A stretch of DNA of 31,983 bases, taken from the IMG/VR virus record IMGVR_UViG_3300031514_000003, positions 1-31,983 of that record. One strand, written 5' to 3'. This document shows, in pieces, positions 1-6,786 of this stretch. Position numbers and translations under genes: made by a program. The notes beneath the pieces are model-generated. The model saw only the letters and a program-made list of their open reading frames with translations. It was not told the DNA's origin and searched no databases. The DNA comes from a virus. Position 1 is the stretch's first letter, and every line of letters starts with the position of its first letter.

Positions 1-127
1 GCAATGTCGAACACCTAGGTGGACAAATGAATCGGCTACCCAATTACGGCATCCGATCCGATTATACGGCCCGAAATCAGCCGAACTTCTGGGATGATCG
101 CTCCTGGAAGGATCAGTTCCAGAAGCC
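1..127. repeat. Closure overlap, left copy
   Basis: Bases 1-127 are identical to bases 31857-31983. The repeat runs through the start of the first gene, so the fibre gene at the right end continues directly into this gene on a circle. A 127-base overlap equals a common maximum k-mer of short-read assemblers, so I read it as an assembly closure signature rather than a true phage terminal repeat. A biological direct terminal repeat is the alternative. Confidence 0.95.
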
Positions 128-1700
128 AGTCTATGAGTATGTCCGAAAACTTATGCTGGACGGCGGCTATCGGACTGTCCTCGACATCGGCACCGGTTCC
201 GGCTACAAGTTGGTGACCATCCTAGGCCAGTTCGATACCATCGGTACCGAACTGCACCCTACCTATGAGCACCTTCGGCAAACCTATCCGGATCGGAAGT
301 GGCTGCTTTCCGATTTATCGAAGCCCTGCCCGATCCAGGAAGTCGATATCGTGATGGCCGTCGACGTGATCGAGCACCTCCCGAATCCGGATCAGCTGCT
401 GGATTACATTGCCACGATCCGTTGGAAAAAGCTAGTCCTTTCCACGCCGGATCGGGACCAGGCGCGGGGTCCAAACGACCTGGGACCTCCCCAAAACCCC
501 TGCCATGCGAGGGAATGGTATGCCGAGGAGTTCCGCCGCTACGTTGCGCAGTGGTTCCCGGTTGGTTCGCTTCAGCATTGTGGTACTACCATGGTGTTAA
601 CCTGTGAACCGCCAAACCAATCGTCTTCGGGCACGCCAACGCAAACCGCTCTACCTAGCCGCATTTTTCTGATCGGCTATCCCGGCGATGTGGGCGGAGC
701 AGGGACGGAATGCTGGCACACCTTGCTTTTGTGGCGCCGGTTTAACCTACAAGTCGTTTGCATACCTACCTGGGGCAATCCGTGTAACCTATGGCTTAAT
801 CGTGTTAATTTGTTAGGATACCCAACGATTACAACAACCCCTGATAAACTGGCTGATGTGCCAGGCTTAAAAGGTAGTATTGTGGTCAGTTTTTGCAACA
901 GCCAATTTCTGGCCCATGTAGATCGCTTTCGAGACTTAGGTTGCCGGATTGTTTGGGCCGGTTGCATGTGTTGGCTGTTCGACGCCGAACGCCGCCATTA
1001 TGAACGCCGTGGCCCGTTTGATGCCTATGTCTTTCAGAGCCAATATCAACTGGATGTATTGCGACCACCGTTGACGCAGTATGGCGTCCGGCCAGAGCAG
1101 ATGCACCTAGTCCGGGCGGCGTTTATGACGGAAGAGTGGCCGTTCCGGCCTCGGCCTCATAAAAAAGGAGAGCCGCTTGTCGTAGGCCGTATCAGTCGAC
1201 CGGCCCCGGATAAGTTTCATCCGAAAACCTGGTGGATTTATGAGAGGATTCCCCACCCGATACATGCTCGAATCATGGCCTGGGGGCCGGACGTCGAAAA
1301 GAAAATTGGTCCGCCACCTTCCTGGGCGGAAGTCTTGCCCAGCCGGGCGGAAACGGCGCAAGATTTTATCGGCAAACTGCACGTGATGCTGCAAGCCAAT
1401 GGCGGCGCTCAGGAAAACTGGCCTCGAAGCGGCCTAGAGGCCATGGCAACCGGCGTGCCTCTAGTAGTGCCGAATAAATGGGGTTGGCGGGAAATGGTTC
1501 GGCACAGGTTTACTGGCTTTTTAGCCGACACAGAAGAGGAAATGGCCTACTATGCGGCCCGTCTGGCCTATGAGGAAGACCTTCGGCAATTCTTCGCACG
1601 CGCTGCCCGCAAACACCTGGTCGAAAACCTAGCCCGCCCCGAAACGGTCTGGGCCGCTTGGCAAAAGGTATTCCAGTTCTTTGGTAGGGGGGCGCTCTAG
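27..1700 (+). CDS. Methyltransferase-glycosyltransferase fusion protein
   Basis: 557 aa, two enzymes in one chain. Residues about 30-195 look like a class I SAM-dependent methyltransferase, with the SAM-binding motif LDIGTGSG (52-59) and the DVIEHLPNP motif (113-121) typical of Methyltransf_11/23 relatives. Residues about 210-550 look like a GT-B, GT4-type glycosyltransferase, with an early GGAGTE loop (223-228), a GRISRPAPDKFHP stretch (387-399) and an EX7E donor-site motif (E463...E471) followed by EAMATGVPLVVP. The ATG at 27 follows AGGTGG at 17-22, which lies in the perfect palindrome CACCTAGGTG (12-21). On the circle it starts about 80 bp after the fibre stop with no terminator seen, so it is probably co-transcribed with the tail genes. 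The acceptor is unknown; a virion protein is my inference. Confidence 0.85.
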   Translation: MNRLPNYGIRSDYTARNQPNFWDDRSWKDQFQKPVYEYVRKLMLDGGYRTVLDIGTGSGYKLVTILGQFDTIGTELHPTYEHLRQTYPDRKWLLSDLSKPCPIQEVDIVMAVDVIEHLPNPDQLLDYIATIRWKKLVLSTPDRDQARGPNDLGPPQNPCHAREWYAEEFRRYVAQWFPVGSLQHCGTTMVLTCEPPNQSSSGTPTQTALPSRIFLIGYPGDVGGAGTECWHTLLLWRRFNLQVVCIPTWGNPCNLWLNRVNLLGYPTITTTPDKLADVPGLKGSIVVSFCNSQFLAHVDRFRDLGCRIVWAGCMCWLFDAERRHYERRGPFDAYVFQSQYQLDVLRPPLTQYGVRPEQMHLVRAAFMTEEWPFRPRPHKKGEPLVVGRISRPAPDKFHPKTWWIYERIPHPIHARIMAWGPDVEKKIGPPPSWAEVLPSRAETAQDFIGKLHVMLQANGGAQENWPRSGLEAMATGVPLVVPNKWGWREMVRHRFTGFLADTEEEMAYYAARLAYEEDLRQFFARAARKHLVENLARPETVWAAWQKVFQFFGRGAL

Positions 1701-1822
1701 GTACGCGCTAAAGCTAGGCGGGTGGTAGGGGGGTGTCCGGGGCGGATGCTATTTTTTGTTTTGCCCCCCTTTCTCTGGCTATCGCCGCTACTCACGTTCA
1801 TTTTCTCGTTTCCCCCCAACTA

Positions 1823-1852
1823 ATTGTATAGGGGGCGGAAGCATCCCCTATA
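1823..1852. repeat. Inverted repeat, proximal pair of TGTATAGGGGG motif
   Basis: TATAGGGG (1827-1834) faces CCCCTATA (1845-1852) around a 10-nt spacer, with wobble-compatible bases extending it on both sides. The motif, roughly CCCCCTATAnnTTGTAT when read from the C side, also forms the larger pair at 1884-1930. Four copies in alternating orientation look like protein-binding iterons or operators. Confidence 0.6.
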
Positions 1853-1883
1853 TCTTGTATTACAGGACACTTGGGCGGGTGAA

Positions 1884-1930
1884 ATACAATATATAGGGGG
1901 GGCGTCCTATGCCCCCCCTATATGTTGTAT
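1884..1930. repeat. 20-bp inverted repeat (strong hairpin)
   Basis: The arm 1884-1903 pairs with 1911-1930 around a 7-nt loop (GTCCTAT). Only one pair is non-Watson-Crick (T1890 opposite G1924, a wobble in RNA). The inner half is GC-only and the outer half AT-only. No T-tract follows on the + strand; on the - strand TTTC follows. It could be a terminator, a dimer-binding operator or a cruciform. Confidence 0.75.
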
Positions 1931-1997
1931 AGTCTGCCCGAAAATCCCCTCTTAGTTGCCGCAATTGTAAAATTTTTGTAAATTCCGCTAAAGGCGC

Positions 1998-2026
1998 TGG
2001 ACGCCGCCCCCTCTAGACGCTATAAT
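1998..2026 (+). promoter_or_regulatory. Sigma70-like promoter P1
   Basis: A perfect -10 box TATAAT (2021-2026) lies exactly 17 bp after TGGACG (1998-2003), which matches TTGACA at four of six positions. An AT-rich TTGTAAAATTT tract (1965-1975) lies upstream. The expected start of transcription is near 2033. This would drive the small-gene operon 2131-4684. Confidence 0.65.
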
Positions 2027-2030
2027 AGTG

Positions 2031-2120
2031 ATGAACACAGAAAGAGGAAAACAAAAAAAAGGAAACAAGCGAGGAGCCAAGGCGGTCTTGGCTCGAAAGA
2101 AGTGTGGACCCCGTAAATAG
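2031..2120 (+). CDS. Possible leaderless 29-residue basic peptide
   Basis: An ATG at 2031 opens 29 codons ending TAG at 2118-2120. The product is very basic (11 Lys/Arg) with a single Cys. The start codon falls at the predicted transcription start of P1, so it could be translated only as a leaderless message; there is no Shine-Dalgarno site. Its stop overlaps the AGGAG of the next gene (2119-2123), an arrangement that would allow translational coupling. Half of the frame also encodes the hairpin at 2074-2094. It may equally be a chance frame in a 5' leader. Confidence 0.25.
   Translation: MNTERGKQKKGNKRGAKAVLARKKCGPRK
2074..2094 (+). promoter_or_regulatory. Leader hairpin before first small gene
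   Basis: GAGCCAAG (2074-2081) pairs perfectly with CTTGGCTC (2087-2094) around a 5-nt loop. It sits in the predicted P1 leader, 37 bp ahead of the ATG at 2131. It may stabilise the 5' end of the message. Confidence 0.55.
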
Positions 2121-2130
2121 GAGAGTTGTT

Positions 2131-2475
2131 ATGACGCGAGCTCAAATCATGTCGCTGAAGGTCTTCGTGCGAGAGGCTGACCTCTCCCCGGCAGCCGCCC
2201 GGAAAATCCGCCGAGCGGCCTTTATCAACGGAGCGCAGGGCGCGCTCCGGCAGCTTCAGAAGGAACTGATCAAGGCGTCGAATGATCCTGTGTGGCGGTA
2301 TAAAATGAGCCGGTTGCGGCCGGTATTCGATGAGCGCGGCTATCTCCTGTTTGTCGGGCCGAAATCTATCCGAGATTGGCTCGAGACCGAGGATGCGGGT
2401 CCTATAGGGCTCGTTGTTCGAGACTGGTACGAGCTCGAAGACGACTATATTAGTGTGCGGGAGTTCGATGAGTAA
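2131..2475 (+). CDS. Hypothetical protein, first gene of small-gene operon
   Basis: 114 aa, not recognised. The ATG at 2131 is chosen because AGGAG (2119-2123) lies 7 bp upstream; an in-frame GTG at 2104 has no ribosome-binding site. The N-terminal half is basic and predicted helical (Arg/Lys/Ala-rich, residues 1-50). The C-terminal third is acidic and aromatic (ends WYELEDDYISVREFDE). No membrane segment or Cys motif is present. It is the first solid gene downstream of P1 and is followed by a strong hairpin. Its position suggests an early protein acting on the host, but the sequence gives no direct functional clue. Confidence 0.75.
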   Translation: MTRAQIMSLKVFVREADLSPAAARKIRRAAFINGAQGALRQLQKELIKASNDPVWRYKMSRLRPVFDERGYLLFVGPKSIRDWLETEDAGPIGLVVRDWYELEDDYISVREFDE

Positions 2476-2490
2476 GCCCCACGCTGGAAA

Positions 2491-2528
2491 GGGCACCCCC
2501 TAGGGGGGAGACCCTCTAGGGGGTGCCC
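2491..2528 (+). terminator. GC-rich hairpin with GAGA tetraloop (intercistronic)
   Basis: Arms 2491-2507 and 2512-2528 pair over 17 bp with a single G-U wobble, capped by the GNRA-type tetraloop GAGA (2508-2511). It begins 15 bp after the stop at 2475. There is no U-tract afterwards, so it may be a partial terminator or an mRNA 3'-end stabiliser rather than a full rho-independent terminator. Confidence 0.6.
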
Positions 2529-2581
2529 AGAGGGTCGCGTGTATCGATTCCGCAGTAAGCGTTGGGTCTAAGGAGACGATA

Positions 2582-3079
2582 ATGAAAGGGCCTACGGGAA
2601 CGAAATGGATTCAAGCGCAACTGCAACGGCTAAATCGGTGGTGCACAAAATGGCGGATCGCGATTGTGGTCCGCCGGGTGGAGGACGGCGTATACGATGT
2701 CACGTTATGGTCGTTGAAGGGGCGGTCGCTCACCATCCGAGTCACGACATGGGGCTATTTGGAATATGGGGTGGATATCTTGCTCCGCCCCGACCGTAAC
2801 GAATGGCTCTATATCCAGCAATGGATACGGCAATATGGATTACGGCGCCCAAAATGGACGGCCGACGTCGCCCGGCAACTTGGCGCCCATATCGAGAAGG
2901 AGTTGCCGGGTTATGAGGTCTACTACGCCGATAAACCGTGGGGGCCGAGCCTCACGATCCGCAATGGTTATGAGACTGTCGCAACACTCGACGAGTTGGG
3001 TTTACGGGTGGAAGCGCGGTGTCCGATCACAACCCAACTGGCGTTACAACGCGTGATTCCGCGCGAATATCAACTCTAA
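2582..3079 (+). CDS. Hypothetical Trp-rich protein
   Basis: 165 aa, not recognised. The ATG at 2582 is preceded by AAGGAG at 2571-2576. The protein is rich in Trp, Tyr and Arg, with alternating hydrophobic/charged stretches (RIAIVVRRVEDGVYDVTLWSL, residues about 26-45) suggesting beta strands in a small alpha/beta fold. There is no signal peptide, membrane segment or metal motif. The next 160 bp to the following gene (3080-3239) carry only a weak stem (3177-3182 with 3192-3197) and an SD-rich stretch near 3099-3106. The operon position suggests an early accessory role. Confidence 0.7.
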   Translation: MKGPTGTKWIQAQLQRLNRWCTKWRIAIVVRRVEDGVYDVTLWSLKGRSLTIRVTTWGYLEYGVDILLRPDRNEWLYIQQWIRQYGLRRPKWTADVARQLGAHIEKELPGYEVYYADKPWGPSLTIRNGYETVATLDELGLRVEARCPITTQLALQRVIPREYQL

Positions 3080-3239
3080 TATTGGGCTTGCGTTGTGAGA
3101 GGAGGAGTGTCCTGCGGACGTGCGAGACATATTGATTCAGTCAGTACCGGCGCAATATCAAACGGGATAGCGCTTTTAACCGAACGCCAGCCGGTTAGAG
3201 GCGCGGTAACGTGGTAGCTGGCACACAGGAGGTGTAGCT

Positions 3240-3560
3240 ATGGGACAAGTTATCCGGATCGATTTAGAGCGTGACGATGCGTATGAGGTGTATTACGAGC
3301 CGTCCATGACGGACGAACTCCGTACCGTATTGACGGCGTTGCAAGAGCGCGGGTGGTCAGTTACCACCGACACCATTGATTCCGACGTGGAAATTACCGT
3401 TCTGCGTGAGCTAGCACTTGAAGAATGGCGGCTCGCCGCGTCGCTCAAGGGCGCTTCGAGCGCCTGGTTAGAGGCGATGGTAGCGGCCGCGCTCTGTGAA
3501 CAGCAAATCGCTGCCGTGCAGGCGGCGGCAGCAGGTTGCGGCAACCTGCTGCGGGATTAG
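3240..3560 (+). CDS. Hypothetical protein with Ala-rich C-terminus
   Basis: 106 aa, not recognised. A strong ribosome-binding site AGGAGGTG (3227-3234) precedes the ATG by 5 bp. Residues 1-50 are acidic and predicted alpha/beta; residues 55-100 are an Ala-rich helix. The last codons lie in a perfect 12-bp inverted repeat (3528-3539 with 3541-3552), so the C-terminal residues AAGCGNLL are partly dictated by a hairpin in the mRNA. The stop is 8 bp after the palindrome. The function is unknown. Confidence 0.7.
   Translation: MGQVIRIDLERDDAYEVYYEPSMTDELRTVLTALQERGWSVTTDTIDSDVEITVLRELALEEWRLAASLKGASSAWLEAMVAAALCEQQIAAVQAAAAGCGNLLRD
3528..3552 (+). repeat. Perfect 12-bp palindrome at gene end
   Basis: GCAGCAGGTTGC (3528-3539) and its exact reverse complement (3541-3552) are separated by one base. 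It is inside the 3' end of the coding sequence, and no T-run follows. It fits the pattern of a hairpin after nearly every gene in this operon. Confidence 0.7.
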
Positions 3561-3595
3561 CGTTAATGCTGAACGGGTAGCGTTTATCCCTCTTT

Positions 3596-3629
3596 CCCCC
3601 TGCCCGGTTACACACAGCCGGGCAGGGGG
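3596..3629 (+). terminator. 14-bp GC-rich intercistronic hairpin
   Basis: Arm 3596-3609 pairs with 3616-3629 around the loop ACACAC, with one G-U wobble. It lies between the stop at 3560 and the ribosome-binding site at 3639-3644. There is no U-tract, so it is a weak or rho-assisted terminator, or an RNA processing/stability element. Confidence 0.55.
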
Positions 3630-3650
3630 GCGTGGAACGGAGGTCGTACT

Positions 3651-3878
3651 ATGCGGTTCGCATGCCAATGGCAAGAGTTTATTTCCGCCGAAGCCGGTTT
3701 TTTGCCCTCGTACGACAATAAACCGGTGGTCGTTATAGCGTTTGGCGGAACCGAGGGGCCAGTCACGCAATTTGTGCTCTCGATCGCCGACGCTCAAACG
3801 CTAGTTGAGGATGTACTAGCGGCGTTAGCTCAACACGGTGATGAGCAAGCGCAACGTATTTTCGATCAGTATCGCTAG
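3651..3878 (+). CDS. Hypothetical small protein
   Basis: 75 aa, not recognised. GGAGGT (3639-3644) precedes the ATG by 6 bp. Residues 25-45 (PVVVIAFGGTEGPVTQFVLSI) look like two beta strands; residues 46-74 form an acidic amphipathic helix ending in QRIFDQYR. There is no Cys motif or membrane segment. It is flanked on both sides by hairpins (3596-3629 and 3900-3930). Confidence 0.65.
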   Translation: MRFACQWQEFISAEAGFLPSYDNKPVVVIAFGGTEGPVTQFVLSIADAQTLVEDVLAALAQHGDEQAQRIFDQYR

Positions 3879-3899
3879 GAATGAGTCTCAATACATCGA

Positions 3900-3930
3900 T
3901 TCGCTAGCCGTAAGCCGGCCGGGTAGCGAA
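3900..3930 (+). repeat. Intercistronic inverted repeat
   Basis: TTCGCTA (3900-3906) pairs with TAGCGAA (3924-3930), and CCG (3908-3910) with CGG (3920-3922), separated by one G-G mismatch. It sits in the 86-bp gap between two genes of the small-gene operon. Confidence 0.5.
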
Positions 3931-3964
3931 AGTAAATGCTGTAGCCGGCGAAAGGAATTGTGGT

Positions 3965-4684
3965 ATGCCGTTCAGCGATAAACCGTATACATGGCAGGAA
4001 TTATGGACCAGTGCGCCCGATGGATACTATTATTCTATATCCTCGTTGGCGTGTGGGCGCAGCACATTGGAACGTTGGGTCGCGAAAGAGGGCAGGCGGC
4101 TCACACAGAGCGGATATCGCTCGTATGCGTCCTGTGCGCCACCAGAAGGACCCACTATACCACCGGCCATGAGCGACCTTCGGAGTGCTCGGCTATGGGA
4201 ACTGAATGGCGAAACTGGCGGCGCGTGGTACCGCTGGCTGCCGCCATTGGAGTGGGATCCGGCTTGGGATAGTTGGGAGCCCGAACCACCACCGCCCAAT
4301 ACAGTGCGGCAGGGTTGGCAGCCTTGTAGTTATGGGTGGAATCAAAATCATCCAATCTCTTTTGCGCCAGAATATTCTAGTTTACTCTGCGCCTTATATG
4401 CCGCCTTGAACTTGAGGGGGCGATGGCGGGACAGGGAGCAGACGATTTGGCGCGAAGGCGAGGCGTGCGTCCTGTATGCGAGTAGGGTGTTTCAGTGTCC
4501 TTGGCCTCCTGCCGAGGCCCGCCTGCTTTACGAGGCAGCCCACGCCGAGGGTGATAAATATCTACAGAATTTAATGGCATACGCCTATTTCTGTCGCCGT
4601 GGCCGTTGGCTGGTTGCAGAACCCTATCTACGAGCTCACCCCGGTTGGTGGCGGAGGTATCGATATTGGGTGTGTCAGGAATAG
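3965..4684 (+). CDS. Hypothetical Trp/Pro-rich protein
   Basis: 239 aa, not recognised. AAAGGA (3951-3956) precedes the ATG at 3965. Trp content is unusually high; residues 75-120 are Trp/Pro-rich (WYRWLPPLEWDP..., EPEPPPPN), and the C-terminal half (135-239) is helical with scattered Cys and aromatic residues. There is no clear signal peptide or transmembrane segment. It is the last gene of the first operon, 76 bp before a rho-independent terminator. The overlapping frame at 3991-4272 is dismissed because it starts inside this gene without a ribosome-binding site. Confidence 0.7.
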   Translation: MPFSDKPYTWQELWTSAPDGYYYSISSLACGRSTLERWVAKEGRRLTQSGYRSYASCAPPEGPTIPPAMSDLRSARLWELNGETGGAWYRWLPPLEWDPAWDSWEPEPPPPNTVRQGWQPCSYGWNQNHPISFAPEYSSLLCALYAALNLRGRWRDREQTIWREGEACVLYASRVFQCPWPPAEARLLYEAAHAEGDKYLQNLMAYAYFCRRGRWLVAEPYLRAHPGWWRRYRYWVCQE

Positions 4685-4760
4685 TAAGATTCACATGGAC
4701 GCGGTAGTGTAATGCGCCGATAACCTCTGTCTCATTATTTGATCGTGTGTTAGTATGGCG

Positions 4761-4805
4761 ATACCCCCCATTTAGTCTTATCAGGCTGAATAGGGGGTAT
4801 TTTTA
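4761..4805 (+). terminator. Rho-independent terminator of small-gene operon
   Basis: ATACCCCC (4761-4768) pairs with GGGGGTAT (4793-4800); the stem can continue inward to 4775/4786 with one mismatch and one wobble. The run TTTTTATT follows from 4800. This is the clearest classical terminator in the window and closes the first operon. Confidence 0.85.
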
Positions 4806-4822
4806 TTCATACCGCATAAAAT

Positions 4823-4872
4823 TTGTAAAATTTGAAAAATTTTTCGCATGAATGTATATACCAATAGAGGGG
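4823..4872 (+). promoter_or_regulatory. Promoter P2 of replication operon
   Basis: TTGAAA (4832-4837), 17 bp, TATATA (4855-4860). The palindrome GAAAAATTTTTC (4834-4845) overlaps the -35 box, and TTGTAAAATTT (4823-4833), also found near P1, lies directly before it. The 20 bases 4853-4872 match 16 of 20 bases at 15221-15240 in the late promoter P4, and both are preceded by the same A/T palindrome. It drives 4904-12481. Confidence 0.7.
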
Positions 4873-4903
4873 AGGACGATAAATCATTATTAGGAGATTC
4901 GCA

Positions 4904-6028
4904 ATGGAAACATCGGCATCTAATTTACCGTCACCGCTCGATACTATGCTTTTCGAGAAATTACGTCCGTTAGTCGAACAGTTCTGCCAGTCGCCACCCG
5001 GTTGCTTACCGTTACAATCGAACGATCGTGAAGATTTGAAACAAACGCTATGGCAGAGTGTCTGTGAACATGCATCACAAGATTTAAGTGACGATGAATG
5101 GCGTCGACTATTTAATCGAGTGCGACAACAGTGGTGGAGACAAAATCAGCGCTGGCAAAATCAACACAATCTTCAAGCCGAGTTTCCGGATTCGACGACG
5201 CCATGGCGATCTCCAGGCCAACCGTGGCCTCCCGAAATTATTTTGGGTGAACCGGACCACATCTATCATGCACAGACGGAATATTTAACAAGTCATTTAC
5301 TAGCCGACTTCCGCCGGTCGCCTGTATTGTATTATAAAAAGAAATTAGGATTGATCAAAGATGAGGAAAAGCCGGCTTATCTCATTGGGCGTGCTCTACA
5401 TACATTGGTATTAGAGGGTTTACATGTTTTTGAGAATCAATACGCTGTCGGGGGACCAATCAATCCGAAGACCGGCGAGGTCTACGGGCCGACAACCAAA
5501 ACGTTTTTAGAGTGGGCGGCGGCTCAAGGGAAACCGGTCTTAACGTTTCAGCAGCATGATCTAGTTCAACGCATGGCCGAAGGTGTGTGGAATCACGCCT
5601 ATGCGTGCGACTTGTTAACTAATGGCGCACCAGAAGCCGTCGTGCGTTCTGAATATTGTCATGTACCAGTCCAAATCCGAATCGACTGGCTCAATTTGGA
5701 CCGGGGCATTGTGGAATTAAAAACTTGCGATAATTTGGACTGGTTTGAAGCAGATGCCCGGCGTTTTCAGTATATTTATCAGGTTGCATTTTATCACGCC
5801 GTGTTGTTACAATCGGTTTCCTGTTTAGCGAATCGCGCTTTAGCAGTCTATTTGATTGCGATCGAAAAACAAGAGCCATATAGATGTGGCGTCTGGTTGG
5901 TTCATCCCCACATTTTACAGGCGGCGCGCCGCGAAAATGAGGCGGCGATCGAGCGTTTGCGTCAATGTATGGCTACCAATATTTGGCCCAGTGGTTACGA
6001 AAAGTGTCGCGTTTTTGATGCTCTCTAG
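4904..6028 (+). CDS. PD-(D/E)XK exonuclease, RecE/exonuclease VIII-like
   Basis: 374 aa. AGGAG (4892-4896) precedes the ATG by 7 bp. Residues about 120-350 match the phage PDDEXK exonuclease fold related to RecE (DUF3799 type): the GRALHTLVLEG helix (162-172), RIDW (D261), ELKT (E271, K273) and the Q/Y helix YQVAFYHAVL (292-301). Such enzymes chew one DNA strand to give 3' single-stranded ends for annealing. Residues 1-115 are an extra acidic, Gln/Trp-rich helical domain of unknown role. The next genes encode a Sak4-like ATPase and a DUF669 protein, which makes a recombination role likely. Confidence 0.8.
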   Translation: METSASNLPSPLDTMLFEKLRPLVEQFCQSPPGCLPLQSNDREDLKQTLWQSVCEHASQDLSDDEWRRLFNRVRQQWWRQNQRWQNQHNLQAEFPDSTTPWRSPGQPWPPEIILGEPDHIYHAQTEYLTSHLLADFRRSPVLYYKKKLGLIKDEEKPAYLIGRALHTLVLEGLHVFENQYAVGGPINPKTGEVYGPTTKTFLEWAAAQGKPVLTFQQHDLVQRMAEGVWNHAYACDLLTNGAPEAVVRSEYCHVPVQIRIDWLNLDRGIVELKTCDNLDWFEADARRFQYIYQVAFYHAVLLQSVSCLANRALAVYLIAIEKQEPYRCGVWLVHPHILQAARRENEAAIERLRQCMATNIWPSGYEKCRVFDAL

Positions 6029-6045
6029 TTATAGGAGAAAAATGT

Positions 6046-6786
6046 ATGCCTTTACCTGGTCCGGTTATTAGTCAACCTCACTTACGGGCGCCTAAGGGAA
6101 TCGTGTATTCATCGCCGGGCGCCGGAAAAACTACGTTCGGCGCTTCGGCTGATAAGCCGATTATTATTGATTGTGAAAACGGGGCCGCTCATGTCCGATG
6201 TGCCCGGACTCCTTATTTAGCCACGTGGAGAGAAATCCAGCCATGGCTCGATGCGCTGGCGGCAGGTGGCCATGAGTATCAGACGGTTGTGATTGATTCG
6301 GTCGATTGGTTGCTCCGCCGGATAGAGGAACAAGTCGCTGGCGTTGATGGAACACCGACCGGTATGCAACAAACGCTAAATCGTTCACATGGCGGTTATG
6401 GCAACGGTAGGCAGGTGTTAAAAAATTATGTGTATCAGTATTTACTACCAACGTTAGATCGATTAGTGAATCAAGGTGTTGCAGTACTTTTGCTGGCCCA
6501 CGCAACCCGTCGTACTATTACCACCATCGATGGTATTGAAATCGAGAAATCCGCGCCGGAAATTCATCCGGACTTGGCGAATACAATCATCGAATGGTCG
6601 GATTTTGTAGGCGCGATTCGTTTGGTAGGACATGAGCGCGAGTTGATACTTCACGAAACGCCTCAACTGGTGGCGAAAAACCGATACGGCATTTCCGAGA
6701 TTTTACCACTTTCGTGGTCAGCGTTTATTGGAGCGATCAGTCAACACAACCAACCGAAAGGAGTGAAGCATGGTACATCTCGGTAA
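6046..6786 (+). CDS. Sak4-like P-loop ATPase (recombination)
   Basis: 246 aa, AAA_24-type phage nucleotide-binding protein in the RecA fold. Walker A SSPGAGKTT lies at about residues 23-31, Walker B TVVIDSVDWL at about 80-89, and a conserved LLLAHAT strand near 148-154. Family members such as Sak4 act with single-strand binding proteins in phage annealing recombination. The start at 6046 is chosen with AGGAG (6032-6036) upstream; an ATG at 6042 is in another frame and ends after nine codons. It overlaps the DUF669 gene by 17 bp. Confidence 0.8.
   Translation: MPLPGPVISQPHLRAPKGIVYSSPGAGKTTFGASADKPIIIDCENGAAHVRCARTPYLATWREIQPWLDALAAGGHEYQTVVIDSVDWLLRRIEEQVAGVDGTPTGMQQTLNRSHGGYGNGRQVLKNYVYQYLLPTLDRLVNQGVAVLLLAHATRRTITTIDGIEIEKSAPEIHPDLANTIIEWSDFVGAIRLVGHERELILHETPQLVAKNRYGISEILPLSWSAFIGAISQHNQPKGVKHGTSR

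Larger units (their letters stand above)
1701..2030. other. Non-coding regulatory region with inverted repeats
   Basis: 330 bp without a convincing gene. It holds G-runs and C-runs (1728-1733 and 1764-1769, which could pair as a poor hairpin), a T-rich stretch (1751-1762), the inverted-repeat cluster at 1823-1931, an AT-rich TTGTAAAATTT element at 1965-1975 that recurs before the promoter at 4832-4860, and a sigma70-like promoter at its right end. It divides the late/tail unit from the first small-gene operon. It may hold a terminator for the former, but no textbook hairpin plus U-tract is visible. Confidence 0.7.

Noticed and set aside
1-127. True direct terminal repeats of the virion DNA
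   Set aside because: The length equals a typical assembler k-mer and the repeat starts and ends without relation to genes; an HNH/terminase pair also points to cos-type ends. Reads would be needed to exclude it fully.
2020-2496. 158-codon frame on the - strand
   Set aside because: It opposes the well-supported gene at 2131-2475, runs across promoter P1 and has no ribosome-binding site or recognisable motif.
3107-3217. 36-codon frame from GTG with GGAGGA just before it
   Set aside because: The spacing between the purine run and GTG is too short and the product shows no pattern; the segment may simply be a leader.
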